10,831 nt of DNA from DATHSN01 sp035464115. GTDB lineage: Bacteria > Actinomycetota > Acidimicrobiia > Acidimicrobiales > SKKL01. Below the pieces are notes generated by a model. That model worked only from the letters and a program-made list of their open reading frames with translations, did no database searches and was not told the origin of the DNA. The stretch covers positions 1 to 10,831 of the forward strand of contig DATHSN010000183.1 of NCBI GenBank assembly GCA_035464115.1, in the 5' to 3' direction. The translations under genes and the position numbers were made by a program. Shown here piece after piece: positions 1 to 5,871 of this stretch (its first letter is position 1; each line of letters opens with the position of its first letter).

Positions 1-22
1 GTGACGGACGCGACCTGCGCCG

Positions 23-1912
23 CTAGGCGCCTTCCCACACGTTCTTGAACTGGCCCTGGCTGCCGCCGTCGTAGAACACCTCGATGATCCGCTTGCCGAG
101 CGGATCGAGCTGCGAGTCGTGCCGCAGTGGCTCCAGCTCACGGCGGAAGAACTCCTTGAGCTGCTCCGCTCCCTGCTGGTACGCCTCCTCGCCGACCTCG
201 GGCTGGCGGCTGACGTCGAGGAAGAAGTCGGGGATGTTGACGCCCTCGACGTGCATCTCCAACAGCTCGTACCCCAGCAAGGGGGTGTTCGCTCGCCGCA
301 GCTGCCCGCGCCGGAAGCGCGCGCCCCCTCGTCGCGCCAGGTACTCGCGGCCGATCCACTGCGGCATGAAGCCGACCTGCCAGGCGCCGATGTGGCTGTT
401 CGGGAAGATCGCGAAGTCGGTCTCCGGCGTCTCGCGGATCTGGCGCAGCAGGATGTTCGCGAAGTCCACCACGCGTCCGGTGGCGAACGGCCAGAACGAC
501 CCGACGCCCTCGCTCTGGAGGCCCTCGGTGTCGACGATGCTCGGGTTGGCGTGGCCCCGCGGGGCGGCCAGCCGCCACAGCCACCCGAGCGCCGGCGGCA
601 GGATGTGCAACATGCCGACGATGCCGTAGGTGGGGTGCTCGCGAGTGCACGGCGGGGTCCGGACGCCGAGCGTGCGGATGTCGACCTCGACCGGTTCGTC
701 CTGGACGTTCGGGACCTCGTCACGCGGCAGGATGACCCGCGGGTTGGGACAGGGCTTGCCCGGGGCGTCCTCGGTGTGCTCCCAGATGAGCGTCGTGGCG
801 TGGGGGACACCCTGCACGTTGATGAAGATCAGGGGCTTCTTCGGCGCCGCGCAGATCCGCTCGAGGTGCGGATCGGTGCCGTATCCGGTGATGTGGTCGA
901 CGCGCACGAACCACGCGTTCTCGGCGTCCATCGTGACGAGCTTGCCGCCCGGGCGTTGCAGGCTCGGGTGCGACTGGGCCATGTCGTCGGTGACGGGGTG
1001 CAGCTCGCAGGCCCGCGGCAGCACGAGATGGAGCTCCTCGCCGCTGACCACGTTGCTCCCCAGTCGCAGGCGCCCGTCGTGGGAGCGGTGCGGGTACTCC
1101 AGCATCTCGCTCTTGCCGCCGCCGGAGGCGCCTTCGTGCATGATCGTGAAGGTGTTGTCGTACGGCGTGATCACCTGGACCGTGGAGGCATGGTTCGTCA
1201 CCCAGCCCTCGTTCTCGCCGATGTTCAGGAGGATGCCGTAGACGCCCTTCTTCGCGCTGGGACCGGGATACAGGTTGAGCGAGAAGATCTCGTGCAGGTC
1301 GTCGGAGCGGTCGTGCACGACCACCTGCTTGCCGTCGCACAGCGTGTGGCGGAACGGCGGCGCCAGGTAGATGAAGGCCTGCGGACGGAAGTCCGGGCCG
1401 GCCTCGCTGCCGGCGATGTAGCCCTGGAGGTCGGCCAGCCCGCCCGCGAAGAACCCCGCGTTGGCGGGGCCGATGAAGAGGCTGTCGTATCCGTGGTCGG
1501 CATGGCCCGACCGGAACGGCACCAGGATCAGCTCCTGCTCGGACAGCCAGTGGAGGATGTCCTGTCGTGCCTGGGCGAAGGGCACGCCGAACCGATCCTG
1601 GAACCGGGGCTTGTCGGACGGACCGTCGTCGGCCACCACCATGCTGTCGGGATCACGGCGGCGCATGTAGGCGTCGACGTAGTTGACGGCGGCTCCGTTG
1701 CGACAACGGGCGACGGTGGCTTCCAGGACCCAGCCGCGACCGGGTGTCTCGTAGCCGACCTCGAACACGTCGGTTCCCGGGCCGCCGCAGGCCATCTCCA
1801 GGAGCTGCTCTCGGCTCTCCACGACGTGCACGGCCGGTGCCGCGTCGACGACGGCGGCGACGTGCGGCGGCAGCGGGAATCCCACGCGGTCCGGTGCAGC
1901 GCTGATGGTCAT
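23..1912 (-). CDS. DUF4914-family protein with PEP-carboxykinase-like P-loop
   Basis: The 629-aa product resembles the uncharacterised DUF4914 family, whose members are about this length; no function is established. Seen: a glycine-rich P-loop, HEGASGGGKSEM, with GASGGGKS at about residues 261-268. It is preceded by a strand-rich stretch (VQVITPYDNTFTI) and followed about 65 residues later by MDAENAW (about 327-333). This order resembles the kinase-1a (GxSGTGKT) and kinase-2 (DDEHGW) motifs of ATP-dependent PEP carboxykinase, so an NTP-dependent kinase or carboxykinase-like fold is inferred. There is no signal peptide or clear membrane segment, so it is probably cytosolic. The ATG at 1912 is chosen because GAGGAG lies 8 nt upstream; an in-frame GTG at 1981 would add 23 non-conserved-looking residues and has no such site. 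The gene is probably transcribed alone, 110 bp downstream of the hydrolase gene. Family assignment is from memory of conserved motifs and length, with no search made. Confidence 0.8.
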   Translation of the reverse strand: MTISAAPDRVGFPLPPHVAAVVDAAPAVHVVESREQLLEMACGGPGTDVFEVGYETPGRGWVLEATVARCRNGAAVNYVDAYMRRRDPDSMVVADDGPSDKPRFQDRFGVPFAQARQDILHWLSEQELILVPFRSGHADHGYDSLFIGPANAGFFAGGLADLQGYIAGSEAGPDFRPQAFIYLAPPFRHTLCDGKQVVVHDRSDDLHEIFSLNLYPGPSAKKGVYGILLNIGENEGWVTNHASTVQVITPYDNTFTIMHEGASGGGKSEMLEYPHRSHDGRLRLGSNVVSGEELHLVLPRACELHPVTDDMAQSHPSLQRPGGKLVTMDAENAWFVRVDHITGYGTDPHLERICAAPKKPLIFINVQGVPHATTLIWEHTEDAPGKPCPNPRVILPRDEVPNVQDEPVEVDIRTLGVRTPPCTREHPTYGIVGMLHILPPALGWLWRLAAPRGHANPSIVDTEGLQSEGVGSFWPFATGRVVDFANILLRQIRETPETDFAIFPNSHIGAWQVGFMPQWIGREYLARRGGARFRRGQLRRANTPLLGYELLEMHVEGVNIPDFFLDVSRQPEVGEEAYQQGAEQLKEFFRRELEPLRHDSQLDPLGKRIIEVFYDGGSQGQFKNVWEGA

Positions 1913-2022
1913 GGCTGTTGCTCCTCGGTGGGGGGTCGGACCCAGGCGTTCAGCCCGGCATCGCGAGTCCGGGTTTAGCACAGACGTCTACAGGTTCGTG
2001 TGTCAGAACGCTGTCGACGGCG
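1913..2022 (-). promoter_or_regulatory. Intergenic region upstream of the DUF4914-type gene
   Basis: This 110-bp gap separates the hydrolase stop from the DUF4914 start. On the minus strand it holds a clear ribosome binding site (GAGGAG, plus-strand 1921-1926) and a locally AT-richer stretch (about 1971-2009). That stretch contains an 8-bp palindrome AGACGTCT (1982-1989) and a CTGACA hexamer (plus-strand 2001-2006) that resembles a -35 box. No -10 hexamer lies at standard distance, so the promoter is not located. I see no convincing terminator for the hydrolase operon, and none of the tandem-repeat elements found in the two divergent regions. Confidence 0.3.
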
Positions 2023-3732
2023 CTACTCCTCGATCGTGAGCTGACGCTCCTCGACGATGTCGCCGAGGCGGGCGGTGTCGTCGTCGGTCCAGCCGTCGGG
2101 CTCGGTGATCGCCACCCAGGCATCGAGGTACTGGCGGCTGGTGTAGAGGTGGCCGTGGCCCGACGGGACGTTGCCGGCGACGGGCAGGTCGAAGGCGACC
2201 TGCCACATGGTGACGAGCGGGAACCAGCGCATCTCCGACGACACGTCGGGCCCCCGCTGGCCGGTGTCGAGCCACTCGGGTCGGGAGAGCGCCAGGTCGG
2301 GCGAGAAGAACGTGACCGGGTCGGACGCGTTCTGGAGGTAGACGATCCTGGTGTCGCCCCACCTGGCGGTGGGTGCGTCGAGGGCGTCGTCGAGGCCGGT
2401 GAACCGCACCGTGCGCCCGTCGCCGTAGACGGGGAGCCAGGCCGGCGAGCCCGGATCGCGGTCGTCGGTGAGCTGGTTCCACAGCTCGTTGACGAAGGGT
2501 GGCCCGGCCATGAGGGCGCCGTCGATGGGCGCGTTGACGATGTTGATCGAGGTCAGGATCGACTCGACCCCGAACGAGCCGAGCGACAGCCCGAACAGGT
2601 AGAGCTCGGGCCGCTCGTCCTCGGGCAGCGCCGACCAGTGGGCGTGCACGGTGTCGAACACGGCGCGGGACGTGTCGCGGGTGACCTGCTGGTCGGCCAG
2701 CAGCGAGATCCAGCTCGGCAGGAACGAGTACTGCGCTCCCGCGATCGCGGTGTCGCCGTCGTGGAGGTACTCCAGCGCGTTGATGGCGTTGGGCTCGATG
2801 AACCCGGTGCCGGTGGTGCTGACCAGCACGAGGACCTCCCGTTCGAACGCGCCGGTCCGCTCCAGCTCCTCGAGCAGCAGGTCGGCCCGCTCCTGGAGGG
2901 AGTCGGCCGAGTTGATGCCGACGTACACCCGGATCGGCTCTCGGGCCCCGCCCCCGTTGGCGGCGTCGAGCTCGTCGACCGTGGGCCCGGTGGCGACGAA
3001 CCGCCGTCCCTCCCGGCCCAGGGTGTCCCAGGCGTCGAGGGACTCGGGGCTGCCCGAGCGCAGCGCCGAGGTGGGCTGCACCGCCCAGTCCGGTGTGACG
3101 GTGTCGCGCACCGAGAACGACCGGTTGGCCACCGCGAAGAACCCGTCGACGATCACGCCGCTCCACAGGCCGAGCAGCAGCATCGCCACCACGGTGAACC
3201 CGACGGCGGTGGCCACGCGGCGGGGCAGCACCCGCTCCACCCAGCGGACGACCATGTCGTAGACCCGGGAGATGCCGCGCGCCACGACGATGAGCAGGGC
3301 CGCCACGATCGCGGTGACGGGCAGGATGGAGACCCACACGGCGGGGTTGACGGGCTCCTGGTCGAAGATCTCCCGCACGTCGTTCTGCCAGCCCACCTGC
3401 TGCCAGACGAAGAGCAACGTGATCAGCCCGACCACCGCCACCGGGCCCCAGAGCAGCGCCTGGCCGACCCGGCTCGACCGCCTCGGCGTCGGGATCTCGA
3501 AGTAGCGCCACGCCTTGGCCCCCAGCACCCCGAGCCCGTAGCCGATCGCGGTGGTGATGCCCGACACCACGCCCTGGAACAGCGCCGTCCTCGGGAGCAG
3601 CGAGGGCGCCAGCGACAGAGCGAAGAACAGCACCGCCACCACGAGCCCCGGTCGCGAGTGGTGGAGGCCGAGCACCCGGTGTCGGTCGGGTCGGGCACGA
3701 GGCTCGTCGGAGATCTGCAACTCGGTCATCAT
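2023..3732 (-). CDS. Membrane-anchored alpha/beta-hydrolase family protein (Abhydrolase_9 type)
   Basis: The 569-aa product matches the actinobacterial alpha/beta-hydrolase family that has a membrane N-terminus and a hydrolase C-terminus (Pfam Abhydrolase_9_N plus Abhydrolase_9). Seen: five hydrophobic segments at about residues 29-47, 56-73, 90-109, 132-152 and 174-197, then a soluble domain. The nucleophile-elbow motif GLSLG falls at about 381-385 (Ser383). Candidate acid and base of the triad are Asp471 (in NASDPVTFF) and His526 or His528 (in SGHGHLY). The substrate is unknown; a lipid or envelope ester is a guess. The start at 3732 overlaps the stop of the upstream membrane-protein gene as ATGA, which implies translational coupling; GGAG sits 7 nt upstream, and a second ATG follows at once (3729). 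Longer in-frame upstream extensions are arginine-rich shadow of the upstream gene. It is probably co-transcribed from the promoter at about 5026-5062. Confidence 0.85.
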   Translation of the reverse strand: MMTELQISDEPRARPDRHRVLGLHHSRPGLVVAVLFFALSLAPSLLPRTALFQGVVSGITTAIGYGLGVLGAKAWRYFEIPTPRRSSRVGQALLWGPVAVVGLITLLFVWQQVGWQNDVREIFDQEPVNPAVWVSILPVTAIVAALLIVVARGISRVYDMVVRWVERVLPRRVATAVGFTVVAMLLLGLWSGVIVDGFFAVANRSFSVRDTVTPDWAVQPTSALRSGSPESLDAWDTLGREGRRFVATGPTVDELDAANGGGAREPIRVYVGINSADSLQERADLLLEELERTGAFEREVLVLVSTTGTGFIEPNAINALEYLHDGDTAIAGAQYSFLPSWISLLADQQVTRDTSRAVFDTVHAHWSALPEDERPELYLFGLSLGSFGVESILTSINIVNAPIDGALMAGPPFVNELWNQLTDDRDPGSPAWLPVYGDGRTVRFTGLDDALDAPTARWGDTRIVYLQNASDPVTFFSPDLALSRPEWLDTGQRGPDVSSEMRWFPLVTMWQVAFDLPVAGNVPSGHGHLYTSRQYLDAWVAITEPDGWTDDDTARLGDIVEERQLTIEE

Positions 3733-5000
3733 GCTCCGACTCCGTGCTCGGCTGGTGCGATCGCAGAGCTTCGCTCGGCGACGGCCACACCGGCGAGCCC
3801 GAGGAACGCGAGGACGGTCAGCACCACGACCGATCCGGCGGAGAGGCCCCACCACGCGACCAGCACGGCCAGCGAGACGGCCAGGGTCGCCCGCGCGCCG
3901 TCGGGGTGCTGGGCCACCAGCTCGAGGACGCCGCGGCCGGCCCGGCCCTCGGTCCCGGCCCACGCCCGGAGACGGCGGGCGGTGTCCGACGGACCGGTGA
4001 GGAACACGGTGGCGCCGATCAGCGCGGCGGCGACCACGAGGATCGTCGTGAGCCGTTGGGCACCGGCGGTGGCGCTCTCGACCACCGATCCGACCGCAGC
4101 GCCGGCGTCGCCGCCCGCCACCAGGTCGGGGGCGTCGGCGACGACTCGCGCGATGACGGTCCGCACGGCCACCGCGGCGAGGCCAACGGCGACGACGAGG
4201 TGGATGGCGGTGCGTCGACGGCGCGGGGACAGCCAGACAGCGGCGACGACCAGCGCCAGCGCAACCACCGCGAGCGCCGTGGTGGCCCGCTCGAAGAGCG
4301 CCACCGCCCGTTGCGCCTCGGCGAGGACGCGCCCGCCCGACGCCACCGCCGCGCTGTCGTAGACGACGAGCTCGCCGAAGTCGTCGGGGAGGTCGGTCCC
4401 GAGGGCCCGGCCCAGCGCATCGAGGCGGGCGCGGCGGTCACCGATCTCGTCGCCGACGGCCACCTCCGCGCTGATGACGCCGCCGTCGCGCAGGCCATCG
4501 AGCACGAGCTCGACGACGACGAGCAGGTCGAGCCGGACCTCGCCGTCGTCGACCGTGACGCCCGACGGGAGTCCGTCGCCCCGCAGCAGGGTCATCGCCG
4601 CCTCGTGGGATCGGCGGATCACCTCCTCGAGGAGGTCGAGCACCTCGTCGCGAGCGAGCACGTCGCGGACGGCGTCGTCGACCAGCGAGCGGATGCTGGC
4701 GGCGATGACCGGTGCGAAGCCCTGGAGGTCCTGGGGCAGCAGCCCCTCGAGCACCTGCCGGTCGGCCAGCACCCCGACGACCTCGCCGGCGACGCGGTCG
4801 GCGAGCGGGTCGACCACCTCGGGGCGCTCCAGGGCGTCCCGGGTCAGCGATGCGAACCGGGAGCTGTCGAGGACCGAGGCGCGGGCCCAGCCGGTGAGCC
4901 CGGCGGCGACGATGGCGATGGCGGAGAGCAGCACGAGCGTGCTCACGGCGATGGAGCGCACGCGCACCGCCAGGTGGTCGGGAGTGCTGGTCTCGGTCAT
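3729..5000 (-). CDS. Actinobacterial multi-pass integral membrane protein of unknown function
   Basis: The 423-aa product looks like a widespread but unnamed actinobacterial membrane protein family. Seen: one N-terminal membrane helix (about 18-38), a largely helical, acidic soluble domain (about 40-239, presumably extracytoplasmic), then a cluster of hydrophobic helices at about 240-257, 265-283, 317-335 and two closely spaced ones between 371 and 407. Motifs I associate with the family are AVWLSPRRRR after the second helix and FLTGPSDTARRLR after the fourth. No catalytic motif is visible. The ATG at 5000 has GAGGAG 4 nt upstream. The gene is first in a two-gene operon and shares ATGA with the hydrolase downstream, so the two proteins probably act in one membrane process. 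A tandem-repeat element (5043-5062) lies 42 nt upstream of the start and suggests control by the adjacent divergent response regulator. Confidence 0.85.
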   Translation of the reverse strand: MTETSTPDHLAVRVRSIAVSTLVLLSAIAIVAAGLTGWARASVLDSSRFASLTRDALERPEVVDPLADRVAGEVVGVLADRQVLEGLLPQDLQGFAPVIAASIRSLVDDAVRDVLARDEVLDLLEEVIRRSHEAAMTLLRGDGLPSGVTVDDGEVRLDLLVVVELVLDGLRDGGVISAEVAVGDEIGDRRARLDALGRALGTDLPDDFGELVVYDSAAVASGGRVLAEAQRAVALFERATTALAVVALALVVAAVWLSPRRRRTAIHLVVAVGLAAVAVRTVIARVVADAPDLVAGGDAGAAVGSVVESATAGAQRLTTILVVAAALIGATVFLTGPSDTARRLRAWAGTEGRAGRGVLELVAQHPDGARATLAVSLAVLVAWWGLSAGSVVVLTVLAFLGLAGVAVAERSSAIAPAEHGVGA

Positions 5001-5025
5001 GCGGCTCCTCGAGCTCGGCGGTGAG

Positions 5026-5031
5026 AGGATC
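5026..5031 (-). promoter_or_regulatory. Candidate -10 box of the membrane-protein/hydrolase operon
   Basis: The coding strand reads GATCCT, a weak match to the -10 consensus, 11 nt downstream of the tandem-repeat element at 5043-5062 and 25 nt upstream of the ATG. That is close to the geometry of PhoB-type activated promoters, where the regulator box replaces the -35 and ends about 10 bp before the -10. The hexamer match alone would not support the call. It also overlaps by one base a 6-bp inverted repeat, CGTCGC-GA-GCGACG, at 5031-5044, which could be a second operator or may be chance. Confidence 0.3.
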
Positions 5032-5042
5032 GTCGCGAGCGA

Positions 5043-5062
5043 CGGGAGCAGTTCGGGTGCGA
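5043..5062 (-). promoter_or_regulatory. Tandem 11-bp direct-repeat operator upstream of the membrane-protein operon
   Basis: The plus strand reads CGGGAGCAG, TT, CGGGTGCGA, two similar 9-bp half-sites that start exactly 11 bp apart. The same pair with a different 2-bp spacer occurs upstream of the ATPase (8627-8646), and a swapped-order copy lies upstream of the lipoprotein (8681-8700). It sits 42 nt before the ATG at 5000 and 86 nt before the response-regulator ATG at 5149. Direct repeats spaced 11 bp are the usual recognition geometry of OmpR/PhoB-family regulators, and one is encoded next door. It could therefore serve both divergent genes. The repeat is seen in the sequence; the binding protein is inferred. 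Confidence 0.6.
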
Positions 5063-5148
5063 CGCAGGTTCTGCGCGGGTTCCCGACGGTGCCCGGGAGT
5101 ACGGTCGTCCTGCTGGCGACTCGTCAGCGTCGAGCGCTGGAGGCGCCC

Positions 5149-5868
5149 ATGACCGGACGACGGGTTCTCATCGTCGACGACGATCCCGACCTCCTGTTGG
5201 TGCTCAGCGGCGTGTACTCCCGCGCCGGGTTCGAGGTCGAGACGGCGGTCGACGGACGCAGCGCGCTCCGGCAGCTGTTCGAGCGGCCGATCGACCTCGT
5301 GGTGCTCGACCTGACCCTGCCGGACCTCGACGGGTTGGAGGTGCTCACCCGGATCCGTGACATGGCCGAGCTGCCGGTGCTGTTGCTCACCGCCCGCACC
5401 GGCGAGCGCGACAAGGTCACCGGGCTCATGAGCGGTGCCGACGACTACCTCACCAAGCCGTTCTCGAACCAGGAGCTCATCGCCCGCAGCCTGGCTCTGT
5501 TGCGCCGGTCCGCGCCGCGCGACGCCAGCGCCGAGGTGCTCGACGACGGCACCGTGCGGATCGACCTGGCCCGACGGGAGGTGCGCCTCGCCGGGGAGCT
5601 GGTGGAGGTCACGCCGACCGAGTGGCGGCTCCTGGTGGCGTTCGTCCAGCGGCCCGGCCTGGTGCTGTCACCCCAGCAGCTGCTGGAGGTGGCCTGGAGC
5701 GATCCGCTCGGCATCGGGCCCGAGCGGGTGAAGTTCGCCGTGCTCCGCCTGCGGCGCCGCCTGGGGTGGGACGACCCCGCCTCCTCGCCGATCAAGGCCG
5801 TCCGCGGGTTCGGCTACCGCTACCAGCCGCGCTCAGCGGCCGACCGACCGTCCGGCACCGACCGCTGA
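5149..5868 (+). CDS. OmpR/PhoB-family two-component response regulator
   Basis: The 239-aa protein has a receiver domain (about 1-115) and a winged-helix DNA-binding domain (about 133-226). Seen: the acidic pair D10/D11 in VLIVDDDPD, the phosphoacceptor D54 in VVLDLTLPD, T81 in LLTAR and K103 in LTKPF, so all receiver catalytic residues are present. The C-terminal domain ends in the typical VRGFGYRY. The ATG at 5149 is chosen because GGAGG lies 5 nt upstream and the receiver fold begins at once; the frame stays open further upstream, but only as shadow of the divergent gene. No kinase gene is adjacent: the nearest is at 9196, beyond the ATPase and lipoprotein genes. The gene diverges from the membrane-protein operon and shares a 148-bp intergenic region with an 11-bp tandem-repeat element. 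I infer that it binds that element and the two copies at 8627-8700. Confidence 0.95.
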   Translation: MTGRRVLIVDDDPDLLLVLSGVYSRAGFEVETAVDGRSALRQLFERPIDLVVLDLTLPDLDGLEVLTRIRDMAELPVLLLTARTGERDKVTGLMSGADDYLTKPFSNQELIARSLALLRRSAPRDASAEVLDDGTVRIDLARREVRLAGELVEVTPTEWRLLVAFVQRPGLVLSPQQLLEVAWSDPLGIGPERVKFAVLRLRRRLGWDDPASSPIKAVRGFGYRYQPRSAADRPSGTDR

Positions 5869-5871
5869 GGT

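Noticed and set aside
965..973. Isolated CGGGTGCGA half-site inside the DUF4914-type gene
   Set aside because: The paired half-site is absent at the 11-bp offset; treated as chance.
1994..2009. GTTC-N8-GAAC inverted repeat, considered as a LexA-like SOS box
   Set aside because: The actinobacterial SOS box has GAAC before GTTC with a 4-bp centre; here the order is reversed and the spacing wrong.
3592..3600. Isolated CGGGAGCAG half-site inside the hydrolase gene
   Set aside because: It has no second half-site 11 bp away and is within coding sequence; probably chance.
1918..4362. Very long plus-strand open frame opposite the hydrolase operon
   Set aside because: It is antisense to two well-supported membrane proteins; its translation is low-complexity, rich in Arg, Gly, Asp, Glu and His, as expected for a shadow frame in high-GC DNA.
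4999..5148. Upstream in-frame extension of the response regulator
   Set aside because: It overlaps the divergent gene's start and the operator, and the receiver fold begins right at the ATG at 5149, which has its own GGAGG.
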